This document shows, piece after piece, positions 54,698-63,729 of a stretch of 64,000 nucleotides of DNA. Under the pieces are notes generated by a model. That model saw only the letters and a list, made by a program, of their open reading frames with translations. It was not told the DNA's origin and searched no databases. The position numbers and the translations under genes are program-made. The stretch lies in assembly GCF_900129965.1 (NCBI RefSeq), contig NZ_FQXM01000003.1, positions 271,127 to 335,126 of the forward strand. The letters run 5' to 3'. This DNA is from Clostridium grantii DSM 8605. GTDB taxonomy: Bacteria > Bacillota > Clostridia > Clostridiales > Clostridiaceae. Every line of letters begins with the position of its first letter. The stretch's first letter is position 1.

Positions 54698-55858
54698 TTA
54701 AAAAATTGAGTATTTATTTATTCTATTTAAAATTCTTTCTTTCTCTGAGCCTTCACTAACAGTAGGTTTATAGTCATTTCTATGCGTTACAGAAGATATA
54801 CTGCAAGGTATTATGTTCTTTTGGTTATCTTCTATTTTTACACCATCTGTAAAATTAAATGTCTGTTGAAAAATAAATGTATCTTTGTCAGATGGATTTT
54901 TATTACCACCAAAACAGAAATTACTTAAACTATATACTATATTTTTACCATTATACTCTTCTATACCTTGTACAACATGAGGATGATGTCCAAGTATCAA
55001 ATCTGCACCTGCATCAACTGCATAATGTGCTAAACTTTTTTGAGTAGAATTAGGATAATTATCTCTTTCTATGCCCCAATGAAAACTAACTATTACAAGT
55101 TGAGCTCCATTATCTTTTAATTCATTTATACTATTAAATATTTCATCTCTTAAAGCTTGAGTATCACTCCACCCCTCATAGCCAAGCATCCCTACCATAA
55201 TTCCATTTACATCCTGTATACTTTTGTTATCATAGCCAAAGTAAGTCAAATTAGCTTTTTCTAAATTACTAATAGTATCTTCATATCCTTTTTGAAGATA
55301 ATCATGTGAATGATTATTGGCTATATTTACTGCCTCCACACTTCCTTCAGTTAATATATTTGTAAATTCTGGACTTCCTTTAAACTTGTACTTTTTATCT
55401 GCTCTTGCAGTAGCCTCTGTAAGAGTAGTTTCTAGGTTTACAATAGTCAAATCATCCTTTTCAAATATATATTTTACATTTTCAAAAAAGTAAGCATAAT
55501 TATTTTGTTTTTTAAATTCATTCATGAAACTTCCACCACTAATATAATCTATATCTGATCCAAGGGTACAATCTCCTGCTGCAGAAATTGTAATAGCTAT
55601 TTTAATTGGTTCTGGCTTTACTTCTGGTTCTGAATCTGGCTTAGGTGTAGAGGTTCCATTAATATCTGAATTGTTTTCTTTCACTTCTGCCTCTACTTCT
55701 GCTACAACTGGTACTTCAGTTTTATTTCCATAAAACCAGTGTTTCATACTAAATAGCATAATAGAAGCAACAATAATAAAAAGAATACCAAAAAAATATT
55801 TTCTTTTTTTCTTCTTTTCTTTTAATCTTTTTTCTCTTCTTTCTTTCAAATTATCCAA
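54698..55858 (-). CDS. CapA family (PGA_cap) metallophosphoesterase-like protein
   Basis: 386 residues with an N-terminal Lys-rich cytoplasmic tail, one membrane helix (YFFGILFIIVASIMLFSM), an acidic linker and an extracellular CapA domain: AAGDCTLGSDIDY, IVNLETTLTEA, NIANNHSHDYLQKG, SFHWGIERDNYPN and LGHHPHVVQGIE. Related to the CapA component of poly-gamma-glutamate production, but no capB/C/D genes are present. TTG 55858 follows GGAGGG. Confidence 0.88.
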   Translation of the reverse strand: MDNLKERREKRLKEKKKKRKYFFGILFIIVASIMLFSMKHWFYGNKTEVPVVAEVEAEVKENNSDINGTSTPKPDSEPEVKPEPIKIAITISAAGDCTLGSDIDYISGGSFMNEFKKQNNYAYFFENVKYIFEKDDLTIVNLETTLTEATARADKKYKFKGSPEFTNILTEGSVEAVNIANNHSHDYLQKGYEDTISNLEKANLTYFGYDNKSIQDVNGIMVGMLGYEGWSDTQALRDEIFNSINELKDNGAQLVIVSFHWGIERDNYPNSTQKSLAHYAVDAGADLILGHHPHVVQGIEEYNGKNIVYSLSNFCFGGNKNPSDKDTFIFQQTFNFTDGVKIEDNQKNIIPCSISSVTHRNDYKPTVSEGSEKERILNRINKYSIF

Positions 55859-55931
55859 AATTATCCCTCCACACAATATTGTTGTCCTACTTAAGCTTAT
55901 TATATATTTCAATATTTTTCAAGTTTATAAG

Positions 55932-55957
55932 AAAAAAAGTTCCCTTAATTGGGAACT
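55932..55957 (-). terminator. intrinsic terminator of the GGDEF-EAL gene
   Basis: Minus-strand AGTTCCC-AATTAA-GGGAACT followed by T6. Confidence 0.85.
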
Positions 55958-55962
55958 AATTT

Positions 55963-58194
55963 TCAAATAACTCTTTTAGCTTTTAACATATTATCTGCTA
56001 CTTCTCCAGAAACAGGTTTACTATATAAATATCCTTGAATTTTATCGCATTTCTTCTGCAACAAAATATTTTTTTGGTCTTCTTCCTCAACACCTTCTGC
56101 TATAACTTCAAGATCTATTTTATGAGCTAATAGTATTATTCCTTCTGTAATAGCTTCTTGCTTTAAATTGCCACATATGTTGTCTATAAATGATTTATCT
56201 ATTTTCAAAGTATTAATAGGTATTTTCATCAAATAATTCAAAGAGGAATAACCTGTACCAAAATCATCTAACATTGTTCTAATTCCCCAAAAATTAAGTT
56301 CTTTTAATAACTCAATATTTTTTTCCATAGACTTAATCATCATACTTTCTGTTATTTCCAGGGCTAAATGTTTAGCATCTATTGAATTATTTTCAATAGT
56401 TTTTCTTACTATATTAACAAAATCATCTTGCTGAAATTGAAGTTCTGATACATTAATTGATACATATTCAAATTCGTATCCTTGTTTTTCCCATTCTTTT
56501 ATTTGGTAACATACTTTTTCCATAACCCAATTTCCAATATCAATAATTAATCCTGTTTCTTCCGCAATAGGTATAAATTCACTAGGAGAAACAAATCCTA
56601 ACTTTGGATTTGTCCATCTTATTAAAGCTTCAAAACTTCTAATTTCACCAGTTTTAACATCCACTATAGGTTGATAATTTAAATTAAATTCATTTCTATG
56701 TAATGCTTCTCTTAAATATTTTTCTATTTCGCTTCTGTTTAAAATTTCACTAAACATTTCACTTTCATAAAATTCATAATTATTTTTACCTTTTCTTTTT
56801 GCTTTATTAACCGCTGTATCTGCATTTTTTAAAACCTCATTCACATCCAATGATTGCTCCGGAAAAAAAGTTATCCCTATACTTGCTGTTACATGAAATT
56901 TTAATCCATTTAATTCAATACTTTCTTTGAATGCTTTTTTAATTTTATCTGCTGTTTTTTCCACCATATTTTTATCTGTTACATTTTCTTGTAGTACAAG
57001 GAATTCATCTCCCCCAAATCTGCATATAAAATCATAACTATTAAAAATACTTTTTAGTTTTTCACTAACTAATATTAATAATTCGTCACCTAGCTTATGT
57101 CCTACTAAATCATTTACCTTTTTAAAATCATCTAAATCAATATAATATACAACCCCGCTTATTAATTTTTCAAAACTTTGTTCTAATGTTCTTTTAAAAT
57201 AACTTATGTTGGGAAGTGCAGTTAAATAATCGAAAAATGATGCATCATATAAGGCTTTTTCAAACATTTTATTTTCAGTTATATCCATAATAGAACCCAC
57301 GGCTCTAATTGCAAATTCATTGTCGTCTCTAACTATAATGCCTTTATCTTTAATCCAAATAAACTGTTCTCTACTATTTTTTATCATATATTCTGAATAA
57401 TAATTTTCTTTACAACTTTTAAAATTATTATCTATGGTTGTTTTTATGACTTGTCTTTTATTAGGATGAATCATCTCTAACCAATCATCTATATGATTGA
57501 GGTGATACTCTTTATTATATCCTAATATTTCTTTCCAAGTAGAGGATAAAAACAATTCTCCAGTAACTATATTTAAGTCATATAATCCCGCATGCGAAGT
57601 ATCTAAAAGCAGTTTTTGTGTTTTTTCAACTCTATCAAGCAAATAATTTTTTAATTTTAATTCCTTATATGAATTTTCTGAGTTTTGTTTTTCTTTGATA
57701 AAATCAATTAAAACATTTTTTATGTCTATTATAAGTTCAACCAAACTAAAAATTTCTTCTTCTTTATACAAAGGAACTTCCTTCAAAGCATCTTTAAATT
57801 CCTTTATTAAAAATCCATGTTCATCTGCTTTTATTAAAATATCACTTGATTGATTTTCATCAATTAAAAATTGTTCAAGTATTACCGTACCTACACGTTT
57901 ATTGTTTTCAACAATGGGAATAATTATTTGATTAAGCCCGTTTCTACATTTAGTTATTAGATAGTTTTTGTCATTACTATTTCTTAAACAATCACTATAA
58001 CTCTCAATACACATATTACTAGTTACTTCATTATTCTTATAAAATTTTTCGCAAATTTTACTACAACCTGTTTCAAATATAAAATTCCCTCTAGCATCTA
58101 TAATTGTTAAAGGTATATTTGTATAAGTTTTCAAGCTTGCCAATAATCTTTTAATCGTTTCTGTTTCTAATATTTCCAGAAAATTATAGTCCAT
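55963..58194 (-). CDS. PocR-PAS-GGDEF-EAL cyclic-di-GMP protein
   Basis: 743 residues. A PocR-type sensory domain (1-170; several Cys in KICEKF, SNMCIESYSDC and ITKCRNG), a PAS domain (about 190-310), GGDEF (about 320-480; CRFGGDEFLVL intact) and EAL (about 490-735; SFEALIRW, DDFGTGYSSLNYL, KIDKSFI). Both catalytic motifs look competent. An RxxD inhibitory I-site is absent before GGDEF (NSYD instead). PocR domains bind small ligands such as hydrocarbon derivatives. Likely a soluble, ligand-sensing enzyme with either net activity. Confidence 0.93.
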   Translation of the reverse strand: MDYNFLEILETETIKRLLASLKTYTNIPLTIIDARGNFIFETGCSKICEKFYKNNEVTSNMCIESYSDCLRNSNDKNYLITKCRNGLNQIIIPIVENNKRVGTVILEQFLIDENQSSDILIKADEHGFLIKEFKDALKEVPLYKEEEIFSLVELIIDIKNVLIDFIKEKQNSENSYKELKLKNYLLDRVEKTQKLLLDTSHAGLYDLNIVTGELFLSSTWKEILGYNKEYHLNHIDDWLEMIHPNKRQVIKTTIDNNFKSCKENYYSEYMIKNSREQFIWIKDKGIIVRDDNEFAIRAVGSIMDITENKMFEKALYDASFFDYLTALPNISYFKRTLEQSFEKLISGVVYYIDLDDFKKVNDLVGHKLGDELLILVSEKLKSIFNSYDFICRFGGDEFLVLQENVTDKNMVEKTADKIKKAFKESIELNGLKFHVTASIGITFFPEQSLDVNEVLKNADTAVNKAKRKGKNNYEFYESEMFSEILNRSEIEKYLREALHRNEFNLNYQPIVDVKTGEIRSFEALIRWTNPKLGFVSPSEFIPIAEETGLIIDIGNWVMEKVCYQIKEWEKQGYEFEYVSINVSELQFQQDDFVNIVRKTIENNSIDAKHLALEITESMMIKSMEKNIELLKELNFWGIRTMLDDFGTGYSSLNYLMKIPINTLKIDKSFIDNICGNLKQEAITEGIILLAHKIDLEVIAEGVEEEDQKNILLQKKCDKIQGYLYSKPVSGEVADNMLKAKRVI

Positions 58195-58321
58195 TTTATC
58201 ACCACTTTTATTTTTTTTATTATGCTATTATTTAAACTGCTTATTTGATGATATATCTCTCTCTTGATGATTATCGACATAAATCTATATTTTTTTATAT
58301 TTTATAGTAAGAAATATAACA

Positions 58322-58347
58322 AAAAAGTATTCAGTTGAATACTTTTT
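58322..58347 (-). terminator. intrinsic terminator
   Basis: AAAAGTATTCA-GT-TGAATACTTTT, overlapping the LURP-one-like gene end. Confidence 0.8.
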
Positions 58348-58807
58348 ATTTATAACACTCAGATACTACCATTGCAATTGCTAAAACAAATACTTGGTTC
58401 TCTGCATCTATTATATCTATATGATAATCTTTCATAGGTTCTAAACTATTTCTAAAAGCTTTTGCTATTCTTAATCCATTTTTTCTTATAATAAAACTAC
58501 TATTTTCAATAGTTCCTTTATGCGCAACAACTTCATATTCCTCACCATAAATACTTCTTAAGTTTATTCTTTTTTCTTCACTAATCTCAACATTGATTTT
58601 CAAAACCATTCTTCCATAAAGATAAATTTTAAATAATCCATCAAGTTCATTTATTCTAGCTACTTCCCCAGATTCAACACTAGAAATACGAATTTCTTTT
58701 ATGTTTTCATCATTAATAGCCTTTACTGTATATTTTGTATTATCCTCACTATTTACCTCATACAGGGATTCTATTGAAAAAAGTTCTTTTTTTAATTTAT
58801 ACTCCAT
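58346..58807 (-). CDS. LURP-one-related (tubby-like) protein
   Basis: 153 residues, mostly beta strands: KLKKELFSIESLYEV, FKIYLYGRMVLKINVEI, EEYEVVAHKGTIENSSFIIRK and the C-terminal hydrophobic helix VFVLAIAMVVSE. It resembles the YxjI/LURP-one family with a tubby-like barrel. ATG 58807 follows AAGGAG. Function unknown. Confidence 0.75.
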   Translation of the reverse strand: MEYKLKKELFSIESLYEVNSEDNTKYTVKAINDENIKEIRISSVESGEVARINELDGLFKIYLYGRMVLKINVEISEEKRINLRSIYGEEYEVVAHKGTIENSSFIIRKNGLRIAKAFRNSLEPMKDYHIDIIDAENQVFVLAIAMVVSECYK

Positions 58808-59040
58808 TTTTAATCTCCTTTTCACATTTAAAATCTTTAGTTTATCTTATTTCACCTTTTTATATTTTATCATTTGTATATAGAAATTACTATAATAATT
58901 AAATAATTTAGAATTTACTAAAATTTTAACAATATTTAATACATTGTTTATTTTTACTAAAGATATTTCAGCAAAAAAATGTTATAATTAAATGAATACA
59001 ATTGTTCAACTATTGAAAAATAATAAGGATGGGTGAATAA

Positions 59041-59481
59041 ATGAATATAGCATTTTTTTTAACTCCAAAAAGTGAGGTAATTTACGAAAAACATACTGCT
59101 ACAATGAGACAGGCTCTTGAGAGAATGGAATATCATAGCTATACAGCTATACCTTTAATTGATTCCAAAGGACATTATGTGGGCACTCTTACTGAAGGAG
59201 ACTTGTTATGGAAAGTTAAAAATTCCGAAGATTTTAGTTTTAGGAATGTAGAAAAAATACTTGTAAAAGATATACCTTTAAGCACAAAAATCGAACCTGT
59301 TAAGATCAATTCAGATATAGAGGGTTTAATAGACCTGGCAAAGTCTCAAAACTTTGTTCCTGTTGTTGATGATAACCAAATCTTTATTGGTATCATTACA
59401 AGAAGTGACATTATAAATTATTGCTTTAACATGATCTATAATAGCTCTGAGTTAAATACTTTAGTGGTGAATCAAAATTAA
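59041..59481 (+). CDS. CBS domain pair protein
   Basis: 146 residues. MNIAFFLTPKSEVIYEKHTAT then TAIPLIDSKGHYVGTLTEGDLL and VPVVDDNQIFIGIITRSDIINY form two CBS modules. GGGTG precedes the ATG; a TATAAT near 58982 may be its -10. No enzyme partner is adjacent. Confidence 0.88.
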   Translation: MNIAFFLTPKSEVIYEKHTATMRQALERMEYHSYTAIPLIDSKGHYVGTLTEGDLLWKVKNSEDFSFRNVEKILVKDIPLSTKIEPVKINSDIEGLIDLAKSQNFVPVVDDNQIFIGIITRSDIINYCFNMIYNSSELNTLVVNQN

Positions 59482-59550
59482 ATAATAATATTTATTATGA
59501 AATTACTTTATGTTATAATAATTTTATACTAATTATTGGGAGGTTTTTCT

Positions 59551-60027
59551 ATGATAAGTTATGATTGTTCAAAAGTATTAAAAGCAGTTATCAAAACTGA
59601 GCAACATGTATCTGAAATGTATAGTATATTCGCTCAGCAAGTAAAAGATCCTGCTGCCAAAAACCTTTTTCTCAAAATGTCTCAAGATGAAATTAGACAT
59701 AAAGATATGTATTCTTCTATTCTTAATTCTTTATCTGAAAACACTTTTGTTGAAATTCCATACGAAGAAGCGGAATATACTGATTTATTATTAAGTTCTA
59801 ATATATTTGTTAATGAACTAGTTAGAGATAGATATAAGAAAAGTGATGCTTTAAATGTAGCAGAAAAAATTGAAAAAGATAGTATCCTTTTTTATACTCA
59901 AATTCAAAAATTACTACCTGATATTCCTAAAGAAGAAATTGAATTAATAATAAATGAAGAGAAAAAGCACTTGAAATATGTTTTAGAAACCCAAAAGAAT
60001 TCATTTTTATTTTCTTTAAGCTTATAA
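59551..60027 (+). CDS. rubrerythrin-like ferritin-fold diiron protein
   Basis: 158 residues, four-helix bundle. Diiron ligand pattern: KTEQHVSEMY in helix 1, QDEIRHKDMY (ExxH) in helix 2, then EKIEKDSILFY and NEEKKHLKYV (ExxH). No C-terminal rubredoxin domain, so it is the short erythrin or ferritin-like type. GGGAGG precedes ATG 59551. Likely role in peroxide defence or iron handling. Confidence 0.82.
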   Translation: MISYDCSKVLKAVIKTEQHVSEMYSIFAQQVKDPAAKNLFLKMSQDEIRHKDMYSSILNSLSENTFVEIPYEEAEYTDLLLSSNIFVNELVRDRYKKSDALNVAEKIEKDSILFYTQIQKLLPDIPKEEIELIINEEKKHLKYVLETQKNSFLFSLSL

Positions 60028-60057
60028 AAATTTCTCTAATTTTTTTCCAAAAAAACC

Positions 60058-60086
60058 TTTACATTGTATTATTTTTCTATTATAAT
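60058..60086 (+). promoter_or_regulatory. strong promoter of the candidate sRNA
   Basis: TTTACA at 60058, 17-bp spacer, TATAAT at 60081. The predicted start is near 60093. Confidence 0.75.
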
Positions 60087-60092
60087 ATAAAT

Positions 60093-60250
60093 ATAGTTAA
60101 GTAAACGTAAACAATTATTAACTAAGCCCTTAGCATAATATTTATAAATCCACTTTAATGAGTTTTTAACTCATGTTCCCCGAACTTTAATATTTTTTAA
60201 ACTCCTTACTAGTTTTAAATAATACCAGTTTCCCGACTGGTATTATTTTT
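60093..60250 (+). ncRNA. candidate small RNA with C-rich unpaired motifs
   Basis: About 155 nt, bounded by a consensus promoter and a 13-bp terminator (AAATAATACCAGT/ACTGGTATTATTT, loop TTCCCG). It has a 5' stem AGTTAA/TTAACT and an internal hairpin ATGAGTT-TTT-AACTCAT. The spacer between hairpins carries TTCCCCG and CTCCTT, sequences able to pair with ribosome sites. No ORF of note. A fold like 6S RNA was looked for and not seen. It resembles RoxS/RsaE-type sRNAs in logic only. Confidence 0.55.
60217..60250 (+). terminator. intrinsic terminator of the candidate sRNA
   Basis: AAATAATACCAGT-TTCCCG-ACTGGTATTATTT then TT; a strong GC-poor 13-bp stem. Confidence 0.85.
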
Positions 60251-60324
60251 GTTCAAAAATCTAAATCTGAATTGAAAAATACATTTTGGACAAAATAATA
60301 CTAGATTAAAAAGGAGGTTTTTTT

Positions 60325-60558
60325 ATGGATAAAAACAATTTTAACTTTAAATTTGAGAATTTAAAAGAAATTCATGTAGGTGATGTACCTTCTGCTAAAA
60401 AAGGTATAATAGACTGTTTACTAAATTCCGAGGAGAACAAAGCTAGTATTCCTGATAAACAGTTAAACTCTTATATAAAAGGTCATCAAATTGGAACCTA
60501 TATTGAGAATGCTTTAAAATGTGATCAAACTAATAAAATAAATGAGAAGAAAATTTAA
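60325..60558 (+). CDS. small uncharacterised protein
   Basis: 77 residues, soluble, no motif recognised (FKFENLKEIHVGDVPSAKKG; KGHQIGTYIENALKC). AAGGAGG lies eight bases before the ATG, and a TTGAAA-17-ATAATA promoter is possible at about 60273. A terminator follows its stop directly, so it is a monocistronic gene. Confidence 0.65.
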   Translation: MDKNNFNFKFENLKEIHVGDVPSAKKGIIDCLLNSEENKASIPDKQLNSYIKGHQIGTYIENALKCDQTNKINEKKI

Positions 60559-60580
60559 AAGCAGCCATAGGCTGCTTTTA
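60557..60580. terminator. bidirectional terminator
   Basis: AAAAGCAGCC-ATA-GGCTGCTTTT between convergent genes. Confidence 0.9.
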
Positions 60581-61225
60581 TTAATGTTTCATCACATCTA
60601 AAACTTTATATCCCATTTTATCTAATTTTTCTACAAGCCCTTCTATTTCATAACTCTTTATTCTAAATATAACTTCATATTTTGTATTATCAATTTCATA
60701 GGTACTAATACTATTGATATCTAACCCTAAGTCTTTAATAATACCTGTAATATCATGAAGTGCACCTGGGTGATCTTCTGCTTCTACAGAAATCCTTGTA
60801 CCTGATTTATCAAATCCCATTAATCTAATAAAAGCATTGGTAATATCTGTTCTTGTTATCATACCTACTAATTTGTTTTCTTCATCTACAATTGGCAAAG
60901 ATCCAATATCATTATCCCTTAATACTTTTGCAGCTTCTTCCAATAAAATATTTTCTCTAGCTGTTACTACATGTTTCTGCATAACATCCCCAGACAAAGT
61001 TTTTTGAAGAAGGTAGTTTATCTCAAATATGCTCAAGCTTGTAGCTTTAGAAGGAGTTACATCTCTAAGAATTCTCTCTGTAATTAATCCAACAACTTTA
61101 TTTTCACCATCGATAACTGGTATTTGTGAATATCCAGCTTTTTTAAATAGCTCAAGAGTTTTTAGTATTGGAGTGTCCGTTGTTACTGTTAAAACATCTT
61201 TAGTCATTTCATTCTTTACATACAT
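60581..61225 (-). CDS. AcuB-like CBS/ACT domain protein
   Basis: 214 residues: a CBS pair (MTKDVLTVTTDTPILKTLEL..VVGLITERILRDVTP; VMQKHVVTARENILLEEAAK..LPIVDEENKLVGMITRTDI, in parts) and a C-terminal ACT domain (RISVEAEDHPGALHDITGIIKDL, about 140-214). This order is that of AcuB-type acetoin-utilisation-linked proteins, but no acetoin genes are adjacent. ACT domains often sense amino acids. Confidence 0.86.
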   Translation of the reverse strand: MYVKNEMTKDVLTVTTDTPILKTLELFKKAGYSQIPVIDGENKVVGLITERILRDVTPSKATSLSIFEINYLLQKTLSGDVMQKHVVTARENILLEEAAKVLRDNDIGSLPIVDEENKLVGMITRTDITNAFIRLMGFDKSGTRISVEAEDHPGALHDITGIIKDLGLDINSISTYEIDNTKYEVIFRIKSYEIEGLVEKLDKMGYKVLDVMKH

Positions 61226-61530
61226 AGTATCAGCTCCTATTTATATTAATTTCATATTACTTTATGTTTAAAGCATTAAATGCAAAATTAATAAAACTAA
61301 CTTTATTATATATTGATATTCATATTAATATTAATTGATAACTATTCCATATTTAGAAATCATCATTTAAATTATATTGAAACTATAAATGTTTTTTAGT
61401 ATTAAGTGAAGTAATCTATACTTATTATCTTATAATATTTATTTTTATATTGTACTTATATTATACCAAATTAAGGTGGTACAATTCAATTTTTTTTAGA
61501 TATTTATTTAATTTATTTTTAAAATTCCCT
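61226..61530. other. long AT-rich leader/intergenic region of the AcuB-like gene
   Basis: No gene. It holds the 5' leader (about 230 nt) of the AcuB-like gene and its promoter at 61460-61489. No T-box or named riboswitch is visible. Confidence 0.55.
61460..61489 (-). promoter_or_regulatory. promoter with TACCA-N8-TGGTA dyad
   Basis: Minus-strand TTGAAT (61489), 18-bp spacer, TATAAT (61465). TACCACCTTAATTTGGTA lies within the spacer and touches the -10, a plausible operator. Confidence 0.6.
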
Positions 61531-61568
61531 AAAAAAACAAAAACTGCTATCTAAAAATAGTAGCAGCT
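61531..61568 (-). terminator. intrinsic terminator of glnS
   Basis: Minus-strand CTGCTA and TAGCAG arms with an inner CTA/TAG pair and one bulge, followed by T-rich sequence. Confidence 0.75.
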
Positions 61569-61590
61569 TTTATATTCAACATTTTATTTT

Positions 61591-63258
61591 TTACTTGATT
61601 TTAAAGGAACTTCTAAGAGACACAATTCTATTAATAACAGGTTTATCTAAAGTAGAATCATCATCTACTGAAAAGAATCCAGTTCTTAAAAATTGAAATT
61701 TTGTTCCTACTAAAAGCTCATCTTTAATTGGCTCGATTTTTACATTTGGTAAAACTTCTATAGTATTAGGATTTAAAATCATTTCACCTTCTTGATTTTC
61801 ATCTTCAATCATTAAATGATCATAAAGTCTAACTTCGGCATTCATTGCATTTGCTGCTGATACCCAGTGAATAGTTCCTTTTACTTTACGCCCTGTAAAT
61901 CCTGTTCCACTTTTAGTTTCTGGGTCATAAGTACAGTGAATTTCAACTATTTTACCATTTTCGTCTTTTATGACATCATTACATTGAATAAAGTAAGCAC
62001 CTTTTAATCTCACTTCTTTACCCGGAGTCAATCTAAAGTATTTTTTAGGTGGATTTTCCATGAAATCCTCTTCTTCAATATAAAGTTCTCTTGAAAAAGG
62101 CACTTCTCTATACCCCATATCTAGATTCTCAGAATTATTTTCTATTGTTAATAATTCTTCTTTTCCTTCTGGATAATTTGTTATAATAACTTTTATAGGA
62201 CGAAGAACAGCCATAACTCTAGGAACTTTTTCTTTTAAATCCTCTCTTATACAATGTTCTAGCAAAGCAACATCTACTAAACTATTTGCTTTTGCCACTC
62301 CAATTCTTTCACAGAAATCTCTAATAGATTCTGGTGTAAAGCCTCTTCTTCTTAAGCCTGATATAGTTGGCATTCTTGCATCATCCCAACCTGTTACAAT
62401 GCCATCATCCACCAATTTTTTTAAATGTCTTTTACTCATTATAGTATTAGTAAGATTTAATCTTGCAAACTCATATTGATGAGGTGGATTTTCAAATCCA
62501 AGCTCTTCCAAGGCCCAATCATATAATGGTCTATGATCTTCAAATTCTAAGGTACAAACAGAGTGAGTTATCCCTTCAAATGCATCTGATAAAGGATGTG
62601 CAAAATCGTACATTGGATAAATACACCATTCATCTCCTGTTTTATGATGATGAGCATGAGCGATTCTATATAATACTGGATCTCTCATATTCATATTTGG
62701 AGAAGCCATATCGATTTTAGCTCTAAGTACTTTTGAACCATCTTCAAATTCACCATTTCTCATTTTTTGAAATAGTTCTAAATTTTCTTCTATACTTCTA
62801 TTTCTAAAAGGACTTTCTTTACCTGGTATAGTCAATGTTCCTCTATATTCTCTTATTTCTTCTGCTGTCAAGTCACAAATATAAGCCTTGCCTTTTTTTA
62901 TAAGTTGAACTGCACTATCATATATTTTTTCAAAATAATTTGATGCATAGTACATTCTATCTTCCCAGTCAAACCCCAACCATTTAACATCTGTTTTTAT
63001 AGAATCTACATATTCCACATCTTCTTTAGTAGGATTGGTATCATCGAATCTTAAATTACACATGCCTTTATATTTTTCTGCAGCCCCAAAATTCAAACAA
63101 ATAGATTTTGCGTGGCCTATGTGTAAATATCCGTTTGGTTCAGGTGGAAAACGAGTATGTACTTTTTCACCTGGATTTGCTTCTAAATATTCTTCAATAA
63201 TATTTTCTACGAAATTGGATGACTTAACTTCTTCTATGATATTATCATTTATTTTCAT
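61591..63258 (-). CDS. glnS: glutaminyl-tRNA synthetase
   Basis: Class I aminoacyl-tRNA synthetase charging tRNA-Gln. 555 residues. HIGH motif in RFPPEPNGYLHIGHAKS, DDTNPTKEDVEYVDSI, and the KMSKS-like TIMSKRHLKKLV. The C-terminal anticodon-binding beta barrels are present. GGAGG precedes the ATG. Many Clostridia use GatCAB instead; presence of GlnRS is notable but not rare. Confidence 0.95.
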   Translation of the reverse strand: MKINDNIIEEVKSSNFVENIIEEYLEANPGEKVHTRFPPEPNGYLHIGHAKSICLNFGAAEKYKGMCNLRFDDTNPTKEDVEYVDSIKTDVKWLGFDWEDRMYYASNYFEKIYDSAVQLIKKGKAYICDLTAEEIREYRGTLTIPGKESPFRNRSIEENLELFQKMRNGEFEDGSKVLRAKIDMASPNMNMRDPVLYRIAHAHHHKTGDEWCIYPMYDFAHPLSDAFEGITHSVCTLEFEDHRPLYDWALEELGFENPPHQYEFARLNLTNTIMSKRHLKKLVDDGIVTGWDDARMPTISGLRRRGFTPESIRDFCERIGVAKANSLVDVALLEHCIREDLKEKVPRVMAVLRPIKVIITNYPEGKEELLTIENNSENLDMGYREVPFSRELYIEEEDFMENPPKKYFRLTPGKEVRLKGAYFIQCNDVIKDENGKIVEIHCTYDPETKSGTGFTGRKVKGTIHWVSAANAMNAEVRLYDHLMIEDENQEGEMILNPNTIEVLPNVKIEPIKDELLVGTKFQFLRTGFFSVDDDSTLDKPVINRIVSLRSSFKIK

Positions 63259-63414
63259 AATTATTCCTCCTACCCATTACTATTGATAGATTATAATAAA
63301 CTATACAATGTATGTATTACATCTAATTTTGCTACTAAATCCTTATTTTTCATAAGTTTTATTATACCATAAATAAAGTATTTTATGATAATGGAATTTT
63401 CAAAAAACAGCTTT
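63259..63414 (-). promoter_or_regulatory. glnS promoter region
   Basis: Minus-strand TATAAT lies at about 63370 (TATGGTATAATAAAAC). The leader is about 100 nt with no T-box landmarks. The selenoprotein gene ends immediately upstream. Confidence 0.5.
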
Positions 63415-63711
63415 TTAAAGTATTTTGATTCCATGAACCGTTATTTCTTTTAAAAATACTAGAGATGATAATGAAAATGATATAGTTTCCTTTAAAGAGA
63501 ATATTTTTCTAATATATATGTGGATTCCATCAACTAAGTAATAATTATACATAAATTTTTCCTGAGCCACCGGCTCAGTAATAGCTATGTCAGGCATAGC
63601 TGCACTTCCTCAGCAAATACCACTTTCTAATAATTTTACTGTTATAACATTAGAATTTTTCTTTTCTAGATACTTAATAACTTTTTCAGAAATTTTAATA
63701 TCCAAAATCAT
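63415..63711 (-). CDS. CC/Se-motif family selenoprotein (UGA-encoded Sec)
   Basis: The frame from ATG 63711 (or TTG 63705) to TAA 63415 is broken only by TGA at 63612-63610. Reading it as selenocysteine gives 98 residues with ESGIC-U-GSAAMPDIAI, where U34 replaces the second Cys of the usual CC pair. Sequence on both sides fits one protein of the HesB/IscA-like CC/Se family: strands before the motif (NVITVKLLE) and YYLVDGIHIYIRK and ITVHGIKIL after. AGGAGG precedes the start. Two hairpins follow the UGA. The ATG inside (63597) gives only a 60-codon tail. Function of the family is unclear; a metal or sulfur/selenium role is likely. Confidence 0.82.
63562..63612 (-). promoter_or_regulatory. candidate bacterial SECIS element
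   Basis: Right after the UGA: AGCTATG-CCTGA-CATAGCT (8 nt downstream) and then CTGAGCC-GGT-GGCTCAG, whose GGU loop recalls the SelB-binding loop of fdhF. One of these should recruit SelB. Which one is not decided by eye. Confidence 0.65.
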
Positions 63712-63729
63712 TTCCTCCTCATATTTTAA

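Noticed and set aside
54698..55858. Poly-gamma-glutamate capsule locus
   Set aside because: Only a CapA-like protein is present; capB, capC and capD partners are missing.
60093..60250. 6S RNA identity for the candidate sRNA
   Set aside because: No long closing stem with a central bubble can be drawn; the length and hairpins differ.
63259..63414. T-box leader upstream of glnS
   Set aside because: No specifier loop, T-box bulge sequence (TGGNACCGCG-like) or antiterminator was found.
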